From Pseudomonas syringae CC1557 (lineage in GTDB: Bacteria; Pseudomonadota; Gammaproteobacteria; Pseudomonadales; Pseudomonadaceae), in contig NZ_CP007014.1 of assembly GCF_000452705.1 (NCBI RefSeq), positions 3,038,001 to 3,102,000 of the forward strand: a DNA stretch of 64,000 bases. The letters run 5' to 3'. The position numbers were made by a program, and so were the translations under genes. This document shows positions 43,216 through 61,200 of the stretch, piece by piece. The stretch's first letter is position 1, and the number at the start of each line of letters is the position of its first letter. The notes beneath the pieces were generated by a model. The model did not search any database and had not been told where the DNA came from. It saw only the letters and a program-made list of their open reading frames with translations.

Positions 43216-44163
43216 TGCACGCCTGTTTGGCCTGTCCCAGAGCGACACCGTGCTGCAACAGAACACCCTGAACTTCGACCTGTCGGTTGAGGAGATCTTC
43301 CCGGCACTGTTGGTCGGTGCCACCCTGGCGCCGAGCCGCGAAATCTTCGGCAGTGAGGGCACTGAAAATCACGGTATTTACCCGACCGTCCTGCACTTGA
43401 CTGCCGCGCACTGGCACACGCTGGTGGCCGAATGGCACAACCAGCCCCAGGCCGCTGAACAACGCCTGGCCGAGGTGCGCCTGATCAACGTCACCGGTGA
43501 CGCAGTGTCAGCGCAGAAACTCAAGCTCTGGGATGAGGTGCGCCCGGCGCATACCCGCCTGATCAATACTTACGGTCCGACCGAGGCCACCGTTTCCTGC
43601 ACTGCGGCTTACGTCAGTCACGATGCTGTGACCGGCAGCGAAGGCAGCGGCAACGCGACCATCGGCAAACCGATGGCCAACACGCGCATCTACCTACTCG
43701 ATGCTCACCAGCAGCCAGTGCCCTACGGCGTGGCCGGTGAGATATTCATCGGTGGGGCCGGCGTGGCACGCGGTTACCTGAACCTTGAAGAGGTCAACGC
43801 CGAACGCTTCCTCGCGGATCCGTTCAGCAACAGCGTTGACGCCAGGATGTACAAAACCGGCGATTTGGCACGCTACATGGCCGACGGCCGTATCGAGTAC
43901 CTGGGGCGTAACGACTTCCAGGTCAAGGTGCGCGGTTTCCGCATCGAACTGGGCGAAATCGAAGCCCGTCTCGGCAGTTGCAAAGGGGTCAAGGAAGCAG
44001 TGGTGATCGCCCGGGAGGACAATCCTGGTGAAAAACGGCTCGTGGCCTACGTGATCGCCCAGCCACAAGCGAGTCTGGATGTCGCCAGACTGCGCGCCGA
44101 ACTGGCGCCGCAACTGGCCGAGTACATGCTGCCAAGTGCGTTCGTGATCCTCGACGCCTTGCT
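41816..44163 (+). CDS. Displaced NRPS C-A segment (Dab) inside the module 1 A domain
   Basis: An open block of 2,348 bp starts in the middle of a condensation domain (QYLDYAVWQRRWLSG...) and stops in the last part of an adenylation domain (FVILDAL), with neither the domain's start nor a carrier domain. It parallels 45856-48203 throughout at a constant offset of 4,040: the first 1,400 bp look identical, the remainder diverges by many, mostly silent, changes. The A domain reads FDLSVEEIF / VLHLTAAHW / LINVTGDAV / NTYGPTEATVS, code D-L-E-H-N-T-T-V-S, the 2,4-diaminobutyrate code of SyrE. It interrupts the serine A domain and cannot be functional here. It is either a misplaced piece of a genuine extra module or variant, or a real rearrangement. 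Confidence 0.75.
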
Positions 44164-47100
44164 GGGCTGCTTGCGGGTGCCGAACTGGTCATGGCACGCC
44201 CCGGTGGCCATCAGGAGCCGGACTACCTGGCTCAGGTTATGAGTGATGCAGGTATCACCCTGCTGCACTTCGTACCGTCGATGCTCGACCTGTTTCTGGA
44301 ACACCGCTCGTCCTGTGACTTCCCGCAACTGCGTCGCGTGTTGTGCAGCGGCGAGGCATTGCCGCGTGCGCTGCAACGACGCTTCGAGCAACAGCTCAAG
44401 GGCGTTGAACTGCACAACCTCTATGGCCCAACCGAAGCGGCCATCGACGTCACTGCGTGGGAGTGCCGTGCGACAGATCCTGGCGAAAGCGTGCCTATCG
44501 GCCGTCCGATTGCCAACATTCAGATGCACGTACTGGACGCCTTGGGCCAGGTCCAACCGCTGGGCGTGGCCGGTGAACTGCACATTGGCGGCATCGGCGT
44601 GGCGCGGGGTTACCTGAACCAGCCAGAGCTGAGCGCCGAGCGTTTTATCGCCGACCCGTTTTCCAGCGACCCGCAGGCACGCCTGTACAAAACCGGTGAC
44701 ATGGGTCGCTGGCTGGCCAATGGCGCGCTGGAATACCTGGGCCGTAATGACTTTCAGGTGAAGATTCGCGGCTTGCGTATCGAGATTGGCGAAATCGAGG
44801 CCGCTCTGGCGTTGTGCGCCGGTGTGCGTGAAGTGGTGGTGGTTGCCCGTGCCGATGATCCGGCGCAACCGGACAGCAAGCGCCTGGTCGCCTACCTGTG
44901 TGGCGAACCGGCCCCTGCCGAACAACTGCGTAAAGAGTTACTCAAGCACTTGCCCGAATACATGGTCCCCAGTGCCTTTGTACAGCTGGACCGGCTGCCG
45001 CTGACGCCAAACGGCAAGCTCGATCGCAAGGCGCTGCCTGCACCGGATCTTGATTCGGTGATCAGCCATGGCTACGAGGCGCCGGTGGGCGATATCGAGA
45101 TCGCGCTTGTCAATCTCTGGCAGGACTTGCTGGGCCTGACTGGGGTCGGACGCCGCGATGACTTCTTTGAATTGGGCGGTCACTCGTTACTGGCCGTGCG
45201 CTTGATTTCGCAGATCCGCCAGCAACTGGGCGTCGAACTGAGTCTGGCGACGCTGTTTGCCCACCCTGAACTGACCGACCTGGCTCAGGTGATCGCACAA
45301 GCCGGGCGCAGCACCTTGCCGGACATCCTGCCGGTGGCACGTGATCAGGACTGGCCGTTGTCGTTCGGCCAGCAACGCCTGTGGTTTCTGGCCCGGATGG
45401 AAGGCGCCAGCGCGGCCTATCACATGCCCGCCAGCCTCAGCCTGCGCGGTGCGCTGGATAGCGTGGCCCTGCAACGGGCACTGCAACAGCTGGTTGCGCG
45501 CCACGAAGGCTTGCGCACCACGTTCATCCAGGGCGATGACCAACAGCCACTGCAACGTATCAGCCCTGTGGACAACGGTTTCAACCTGCAACTGCACGAT
45601 TTGCAGGGCGTGCCGGATGCCGAGCACACGCTCCAGGCGCTGGCTGGCGAAGAGTCCTTGCAACCCTTCGATCTGGAACAGGGCCCGTTGATCCGCGGCC
45701 GTCTGATTCGGATGGCCGAAGACCATCACGTGCTGTTGCTGACCCTGCACCACATCGTTTCCGATGGCTGGTCGGTGGGCGTGCTGACCCGAGAAATGGC
45801 TGCGCTGTACGCCGCGTTCAGCCAGGGTGAGGAAAGTCCGCTGGCGCCAATGCCGCTGCAATACCTGGATTACGCCGTGTGGCAGCGCCGCTGGCTCAGC
45901 GGAGATCTGCTGCAAGAGCAAACCCGCTACTGGCAGCAAACCCTGGCAGACGCTCCGGCGCTGTTGATGTTGCCCACCGACCGAGTGCGTCCGGCACAGC
46001 AGGATTACGCGGGCGCCGCTTTGCCCATCGCCTTCGACGAACAGCTGACCCTTGGCCTCAAGGCTCTGAGCAAACGTCACGGCACGACGCTGTATATGAC
46101 TGTCATCAGCGCCTGGGCGGCCCTGCTGGGACGCCTGGCCGGACAGGACGATGTGGTTATCGGCTCTCCGGTGGCCAATCGCACGCGCACTGAAATCGAA
46201 GGCTTGGTCGGCCTTTTCGTCAATACCCTGGCCATCCGCGTTGACATCAGTGACACCCCCACCGCAGAGACCCTGCTGGCGCGGGTCAAACAGCAGACTC
46301 TTGAGGCACAGGCGCACCAGGACCTGCCGTTCGAACAAGTCGTTGAAGTCGTCAAACCGGTGCGCAGCCTGGCGCACAGCCCGGTGTTCCAGGCGATGTT
46401 GACCTGGCAAGACACCAACGACATGAACTTCGTGCTCGGTGATCTGCAACTGGAAAGCCTGAGCCCGAGCAACACGCTGGCCAAGTTTGATCTGTCGCTG
46501 GACATCGGCGAAGCGCAAGGCCGTCTGCTGGGCACGCTGGAGTACGCCACGGCGCTGTTCGATGAAAGCACCATGGCCCGCTATCTGGGCTATTTCCAGC
46601 GCCTGCTGACAGCCATGGTTGCCGATGATCAGCAAGTGCTGGAACAGGTGCCGTTGCTCGATGCAGTTGAACGTGAGCATCTGTTGCTGACACTCAACGC
46701 GACCGACGTGCCTTATCCGCAGCACAGCACTATTCATCAACTGTTCGAAGAAAAGGTTCAGGCGCAGCCCGACGCTATCGCCGTGGCTTTTCAAGCGCAG
46801 CACTTGAGCTATGCCGACCTGAACCGTCAGGCCAACCGTCTGGCCCATCACCTGATCGGCCTGGGCATCGGCCCGGATGATCGTGTAGCCATCTGCGTTG
46901 AGCGTGGCGTGGAAATGATGGTCGGCCTGCTCGGCGTGCTCAAAGCCGGCGGTGCGTATGTGCCGCTGGATCCGGCTTATCCGGCGGAACGTCTGGCCTA
47001 CATGATTCAGGACAGTACCCCGTCGGCAGTATTGACTCAGCGTGCATTGCAAGACCGTCTGCCAGCACTGGCGGTGCCGCTGGTGCTACTCGACGACGAT

Positions 47101-50100
47101 CAGCGCGACACGTTCACCGAGCGCAACGACAACCCTGTGCTGGCAAACCTCGGCGTGCGCAACCTGGCCTATGTGATTTACACCTCAGGTTCAACCGGTA
47201 ATCCGAAAGGTGTGATGATCGAGCACCGTGGCCTGGTCAACTACAGCGTCGATGCAGCGCGCCTGTTCGGCCTGTCTCCGGCCGACACTGTGCTGCAGCA
47301 GAACACCCTGAACTTCGACCTGTCGGTTGAGGAGATCTTCCCGGCACTGTTGGTCGGTGCCACGTTGGCGCCAAGCCGTGACATTTTCGGCAGCGAAGGC
47401 ACTGAAGATTACGGCATTCATCCGACTGTCCTGCACTTGACCGCGGCTCACTGGCACACACTGGCAGCCGAATGGCACAGCCAGCCAAACGTCGCCGCAC
47501 AACGCTTGCAGCACGTTCGGTTGATCAACGTGACCGGCGACGCGCTGTCCGCACAAAAGCTCAAGCTGTGGGATGAAGTGCGCCCGGCGCACACGTTGCT
47601 GATCAATACCTACGGTCCGACCGAGGCAACGGTGTCTTGCACCGCGGCTTATGTCAGTCACGATGCGGTAGCGGGCAGCGAAGGCAGCGGCAACGCAACC
47701 ATCGGCAAACCGATGGCCAACACCCGAATCTACCTCCTCGATGCTCATCAACAACCCGTACCGTACGGTGTGGCCGGTGAGATTTTCATCGGTGGCGACG
47801 GTGTGGCACGCGGTTACCTGAACCTTGACGAGGTCAATGCCGAACGCTTCCTGGCTGATCCGTTCAGCAACAGCGCGGATGCGCGGATGTACAAAACCGG
47901 TGACCTGGCGCGCTACATGCCAGACGGCAATATCGAATACCTGGGGCGTAACGACTTCCAGGTCAAGGTGCGTGGCTTCCGTATCGAACTGGGTGAAATC
48001 GAATCCCGTCTCGCCAACTGCGCCGGGGTCAAGGAGGCCGTGGTCATCGCGCGCGAAGATCGCCCTGGTGACAAACGTCTGGTGGCCTACGTCGTCGCCC
48101 AGCCACAGGCGACGCTGGATGCCGCCGGCCTGCGTGCCGAACTGGCTCCGCAGCTGGCCGAATATATGCTGCCAGGCGCGTTCGTGATCCTCGACGCCTT
48201 GCCGCTGACACCCAACCGCAAGCTCGACCGCAAGGCCTTGCCGATGCCTGCGGATGACGCTTACGCCAGCCGTACCTACGAAGCGCCGCTGGGCGAGATC
48301 GAGCAGATTGTTGCGGGTGTCTGGCGAGACTTGCTGGGCATCGAGCAGGTCAGCCGCCATGACCGTTTCTTCGAACTGGGTGGTCACTCGTTGCTGGCCG
48401 TCAGTCTGATCGACCGCCTGCGCAAGCAAGGCTTGAACCTCAGCGTAAGCACCGTGTTCACCGCGCCCAGCGTGCGCGAAATGGCCAACGCCATCAGCCA
48501 GAACACGCAAACCCTTTTCCACGCACCGGCCAACCGCATCCCTGCCGACTGCACTCACCTGACGCCAAACATGTTGCCGCTGGTGCAACTGAGCGCCGCG
48601 AACATCGAATCAATCGCCGCCGCAGTTCCCGGAGGTGCCGCCAACATTCAGGACATCTACCATGACCGTTTCTTCGAACTGGGTGGTCACTCGTTGCTGG
48701 CCGTCAGTCTGATCGACCGCCTGCGCAAGCAAGGCTTGAACCTCAGCGTAAGCACCGTGTTCACCGCGCCCAGCGTGCGCGAAATGGCCAACGCCATCAG
48801 CCAGAACACGCAAACCCTTTTCCACGCACCGGCCAACCGCATCCCTGCCGACTGCACTCACCTGACGCCAAACATGTTGCCGCTGGTGCAACTGAGCGCC
48901 GCGAACATCGAATCAATCGCCGCCGCAGTTCCCGGAGGTGCCGCCAACATTCAGGACATCTACCCGCTGGCGCCGCTGCAACAGGGCATCCTCTTCCATT
49001 ACCTGCTGGACAATGAGGGCGATGCGTACCTGGTGCGCTCAATGATCGAATTCGACGGCCGGGCGCGCCTCGATGCCTTTCTTGAAGGGCTACAAACGGT
49101 CATCAACCGCCACGATACCATGCGCACATCGGTGCATTGGATCGGCCAGCCGCAAGCGGTGCAGGTGGTTCATCGCCAGGCGCAATTACCGGTGCATGTC
49201 CTTACCCTGACGCCGGATGAAGACGCGCTCAGCCAGGTGGATCGCCTCAGTGATCCACGGCACTTGCGCCTGGACCTGCAACAGGCGCCACTGATGCGTG
49301 CCTACATCGCCCGCGACCCGCACTCCGAGTGCTGGCTGCTGGCGCTGATCGATCACCACATGATCAGTGACCACGTTACCCAAGAGATCGTGCTCGAAGA
49401 AATTCGTTTGCTGATGCAAGGCCAGGGTGCCGACCTGCTGCCCGCGCAGCCTTATCGCGAGTTTGTCGCACAGACACTCGCTACCCCGTCCGCGGTCCAC
49501 GAAGCCTACTTCACGCAGCGCCTGGCCGACGTCGAGTCACCCACTGCGCCGTTCGACCTGCTGGAAGTTCAGGGCGATGGCAATGACATCGAAGAAGCCG
49601 AACTGCCACTGCACGGCAACCTCACCGCGCTTATCAGGGCTCAGGCTCGGGAACGCGGGATAGCCCCGGCGGTGCTGTTCCATGTCGCCTGGGCTCAGGT
49701 ACTGGCGCGGTGCACCGCCAGCGATGATGTGGTGTTCGGCACCGTGGTCACTGGTCGTCTGCAAGGTACGGCAGGTGCCGAGCGGGCCATGGGCATGTTC
49801 ATGAACACCCTGCCGGTGCGCGTGCAGTTTGCAGCGCAAGGCGCCCACGAACTGGTCATGGCCACCCACCGTGACCTCAGCGAGTTGCTGGCCCATGAAC
49901 AGGCGCCATTGGCCCTGGCCCAGCGTTGCAGCGGCGTGGCCACTGCGGTACCGCTGTTCACCAGCCTGCTCAATTACCGGCACCAGGGCCGCGACAGTCG
50001 TTTGCAGTGGGCGGGTCTGCGCCTGCTCGACAGCGCCGAGCGGACCAACTACCCGCTGGACTTGACCGTCAACGATTACGGCGATGAGTTCAGCCTGATG

Positions 50101-51170
50101 ATGCACAGCGTGGCGCCGGTGGAGCCACAACGAATGTGCGCCATGATGCAGTGCGCGCTGGAGCAATTGACCGAGGCGCTGGCTCACACGCCGCACATCG
50201 TCCTAACGCAACTGGATGTGCTGCCCAACGCCGAGCGCACCCGGTTGCTGGAAACCTTCAACCAGACCACCCAGGATTACCCGACAGACCGGTGCATCCA
50301 GCACCTGTTCGAAGCGCAGGTGCGGGCGCAACCCGACGCCATCGCGGTGGCCTTCCAGACGCAGCGCTTGAGTTATGCCGCGCTGAACCGCCAGGCCAAC
50401 CGTCTGGCCCATCACCTGATCGGTTTGGGCATCGGTCCTGATGACCGGGTTGCGATCTGTGTCGAGCGTGGCGTGGAAATGATGATCGGCCTGCTCGGCG
50501 TGCTCAAGGCCGGTGCCGCGTATGTGCCGCTGGACCCGGCCTACCCTGCCGAGCGTCTGGCTTACATGATCGACGACAGCCGGCCGTCGGCGTTGCTGAC
50601 CCAAAGCGGGTTGCAGGAGTATTTGCCGACGCTGGCGATACCGCTGGTGCTGCTCGACGATGATCAACGCCAGGCCTTGACCGAGCGTGATGACGACCCA
50701 GTGTTGGAAAACCTCGGCGCGCGCAACCTCGCCTATGTGATCTACACCTCCGGTTCTACCGGTAATCCCAAAGGCGTGATGATCGAGCACCGCGGGCTGG
50801 TCAACTATTGCATCGATGCGGCGCAGTTGTTTGCTCTCTCCCCGGCAGACACTGTGCTGCAACAGAACACCCTGAACTTCGACCTGTCAGTGGAGGAGAT
50901 ATTCCCCGCGCTGCTGGCCGGTGCCACCCTGGCGCCCAGCCGTGAAGTTTTCGGTAGCACAGGCACGGACGATCACGACATTCATCCGAGCGTCTTGCAC
51001 TTGACCGCCGCTCACTGGCACACGCTGGTTGCCGAATGGCACAAGCAACCGCAGATCGCTGCGCAACGCCTGAAACAGGTGCGCCTTATCAACGTCACGG
51101 GCGATGCGCTGTCGGCACAAAAACTCAAACTCTGGGATGAATTACGCCCGGCGCACACCCTGCTGATCAA
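44164..51170 (+). CDS. NRPS, first mycin synthetase: A(Ser)-T, C-A(Dab)-T, C-A(Dab, truncated) (segment)
   Basis: The segment opens with the second half of A1 (LLHFVPSML, VLCSGEAL, NLYGPTEAAID; serine with the piece at 41660), then carrier 1 ([10 protein letters not shown], about 45180). Module 2 has an LCL condensation domain (HHIVSDGWS, about 45750), A2 with code D-L-E-H-N-T-T-V-S (Dab) and carrier 2 (about 48380). A 303-bp in-frame tandem repeat then duplicates the end of carrier 2 and the linker. Condensation domain 3 has HYLLDNEGD, a dual C/E motif with Tyr for the second His, and active site HHMISDH. A3 reads FDLSVEEIF / VLHLTAAHW / LINVTGDAL, again Dab-like, but stops at LLIK: about 316 bases, including the A5-A7 motifs, are absent at about 51170. 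Predicted residues: L-Ser, D-Dab, then Dab. Confidence 0.83.
45856..47255 (+). repeat. 1.4-kb direct repeat, copy 2 (native position in module 2)
   Basis: This copy sits in a complete module 2 with intact flanks on both sides, so it is the likely native position. Copy 1 at 41816 has its left border inside an unrelated serine A domain. Confidence 0.85.
48357..48962. repeat. 303-bp in-frame tandem duplication of carrier domain 2 and linker
   Basis: 48357-48659 and 48660-48962 match base for base where I compared them. Each encodes [17 protein letters not shown] through the linker to GGAANIQDIY, so the protein would have a second partial carrier domain, lacking only its first helix, before condensation domain 3. 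The frame is kept. Confidence 0.9.
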
Positions 51171-58012
<6,842 letters not shown>

Positions 58013-58014
<2 letters not shown>

Positions 58015-58257
58015 TTCTTCGAACTCGGCGGTCATTCGCTGTTGGCAGTGCAAGTCATTCTGCGGGCACGCGAAACCTTTGGCGTTGAAGTCCCCCTGCG
58101 GGGCCTGTTCGAACATCCCTCACTGCAGGCCCTGGCCGATCTGATCACGACTTTGCAACTGGCACAGTACGGTTCGGACGACCTGATGGACCTGGAACAC
58201 GAAATGGCTTCGCTTTCCGAAAGCGAACTGCTCTCTATCCTTTCCAAGGATGCTTGA
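58013..58257 (+). CDS. C-terminal end of first mycin synthetase: carrier domain 5 and tail (segment)
   Basis: After the small deletion that removes the His-Asp-x residues normally before [13 protein letters not shown], this frame gives the rest of carrier domain 5 (phosphopantetheine Ser in GGHSLL) and an acidic tail ([27 protein letters not shown], stop at 58257). The Asp/Glu/Ser-rich tail is typical of synthetase C termini that dock with the next subunit. There is no thioesterase, so the chain moves on to the protein that starts eight bases before this stop. Confidence 0.8.
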
Positions 58258-61200
58258 TAAATTGAACTCACATAACGATAGTCTCGACCAACTGAAACGC
58301 GCCGCATTGTTGCGCCTGCTCAAACAGCGCGGCGCCACGCGGGTTGTCGATAGCGCACCTGACGAAATAGTTGCCGCGCACCGCGAAGGTCCGCTGCCCC
58401 TGTCGTTCGCTCAGCAGCGGCTGTGGTTCATCGATCAACTCGATCCGACGGCGAGTGCCGCTTATCACATACCTGCATCGCTGGTGCTGCATGGCAACCT
58501 GGACCGCAGCGCACTCAAGGCCAGCCTTGATCGCCTGGTGGCGCGCCATGAAAGCCTGCGTACGACCTTCCGCCGTGAAGGCGAGCAGCCGGTGCAAATC
58601 ATCGCAGCGGCCGACTGCGGCTTTAGCCTGGTCGAACATGATCTGCGCCATCTGCCCAAGGAACAGGCGGAACAACACGCGGCGCAATTGAGCGAGCAGG
58701 AAGCCTCAGCGCCCTTCGATTTGCTGCACGGCCCACTGATCCGCGGCAGTCTGCTACGTCTGAACGACACTGAACATCGACTGCTGATTACCCAGCACCA
58801 CATCATCTCCGATGGCTGGTCGATTGGCATACTGGTCAAGGAGTTCGCGGCACTGTACGAGGCGTTCAGCACCGGCCAGCCCGATCCCCTGCCACCATTG
58901 GCCTTGCAATATGCCGACTACGCGGCCTGGCAACGGCGGCATCTGGAAGGTGAGCGCCTGAGCCAGCACATCGAGTTCTGGCGTAGCCATCTGTCGGGCG
59001 CTCCGGCCTTGCTGGCGTTGCCCACCGACAGGCCACGACCGGCGGTGCAGAGCTACCGGAGCGAGACGTTGAGCTTTGATCTGCCGGTTGCGTTGTCCGG
59101 TGCCATCACCCGTTTTGCCCAGTCCCGCGCCGCCACGACGTTCATGACGCTGATCGCCGCCTGGGCCGTATTGCTGGGCCGAATCAGCGGCCAGCAGGAC
59201 GTGGTGATCGGCACCGTCACTGCCAACCGCGACCGGCTGGACGTGCAGGCGCTGATCGGTTTCTTCGTCAACACTCTGGCACTGCGGGTACGACTGGATG
59301 CCAATCCGACCCTTGATCAGGTACTGCAGCAGGTCAAGGAACTGATGCTGGAGTCCGCCAGCCGTCAGGAAGCGCCATTCGAGCAGGTCGTCGAAGCTCT
59401 CAAACCTCCGCGCAGTGCCAGCCACAGCCCGGTGTTCCAGACCATGCTCTACACCGATACCGACAGCGCTGGCGGGCAGCTGCAACTGCCGGGCCTGAAG
59501 CTCGAATTTTTGCCATCCCACAATGAAAACACCCAGCATGACCTGTCGTTGCACATTGACGAAAGCGGCGAGAACCTGTCTTGCAGCCTGTCGTATTCCA
59601 CCGCGCTGTTCGACGCCAGCAGCATAGAGCGCCTGACCGCGCGCTTCGAACGGCTACTGCGTGGTTTCACCGAAGCGCCGCAGACACGTATCGGCGAACT
59701 GCAACTGGACCCTGCGCTGGTGCTGCCCGAAGTCACCGCCCTGGCACCGGTGGCGGAGCGGTTGCCGCTGTCCTATCACCAGGAGCGTATCTGGTTTGTC
59801 GACACCTTCGAAACCGGTTACCTGTATGACGCCAACCCGGTGTATCACAACCTCGCGCTGCTACTGGAGTTGTCGGGCGAACTGAACATCGCGGCCCTGC
59901 AAACCGCCCTTGACGGTCTGCTGGCCCGCCATGCCATCCTGCGCTGCCGTGTACACAGCGACGGCGCCAGCGCCTGGCAGAGTTTCGACGGCCCGGCCCG
60001 CCTGACGCTGGAGCAACACCAAGGCAATGCGGACAACATGCGCACACTGGCTGTTGCCGAGACCCGTCGCCCGCTGGACATGAGCGCTGGCAGCCTGGTG
60101 CGCGCCAGCCTGATCAGGGCAGACGAGAATAACGGCGTACTGGCCTTGACCGTGCATCACCTGCTGGCCGACCGCACCTCGCTGCAACTGATCAAACGCG
60201 ACCTGCTGGCGCTTTATGAAGCCGCCTGTGCCGGACGTGAGGCCGCGCTACCGATAGTGTCCCTCAACTATGCCGATTTCGCCGCATGGCAACGCCAGTT
60301 GCCTGCTGCAGTGCTGGAAAACCTGCGGGCCTATTGGAGTTACCAGTTACGCGGCAAGCTTCAGGCGCTGGAATTACCACTCCATCGGCCAAGGGCCGCA
60401 GTTCATGTGTTCAGTGAGGCGACCCATGAGTGTGTGATCGATACAGCACTGAAGCGGGGCCTGGAACAACTGGCAGAACGCGTCGGCGTCAGTGCTTCAA
60501 GCCTTGCGCTAAGCGCATTCGCCGCCCTGCTGCGGCGCTATGCCGGGCACGACGAACTGGTTATCGGCACCAGCGCGGCCTGCCGCGAACCGGCTCTGCA
60601 ACATGTGGTCGGCCCGCTGGACAATCTGCTGGTGATCCGTGCTGCCTGTGACAGCGAGACCACCCTGCAAACCCTGCTCGAGCAGACCGCCAACACCCTG
60701 ACCGAAGCCCTCCGGCATCGTCACATGCAGTTCGACCAACTGGTGCGTGTGCTTGATCCGGCCAAGGACATGAGCCGTACGGCGCTGTTCGATGTACTGT
60801 TCAACTTTCAGCACGTCAGCGACAGCGGCACCATGGTCGCAGGTCTGGAAGTCAATAGTCTGGAAACCAACCTGGGCTACGGCAAGAACGACTTGCACCT
60901 GCTGATCAATGCGGGTGAGCTACTCTGGCACGGGCACCTGACCTACAACGCCGATTTCTTCACCGCTGAATTTATCGATCAGCTGATGCGCCATTACGTG
61001 CGCTTGTTGCAGGCCTTTGTCGATGCCCCGCAACAGCGCGTTGACAACGTGGCGCTGCTCGATGCCGCCGAGCGCCAACGCCAGGTAATCGACTTCAACG
61101 ACTCCGAAGCGGCCTGGCCCGACACCCTGACCCTGCATCAAATGTTCGAAGAGCAGGCGCGCCGGACCCCGGACAACATCGCGGTCAATCTGGGCGAGGA

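Noticed and set aside
45187..47052. Long open frame of 621 codons on the minus strand
   Set aside because: Shadow of NRPS module 2 on the plus strand; low-complexity His/Gln/Arg-rich product without motifs.
41816..47255. 1.4-kb direct repeat considered as an insertion sequence
   Set aside because: It encodes parts of NRPS C and A domains, has no transposase, terminal inverted repeats or target-site duplication.
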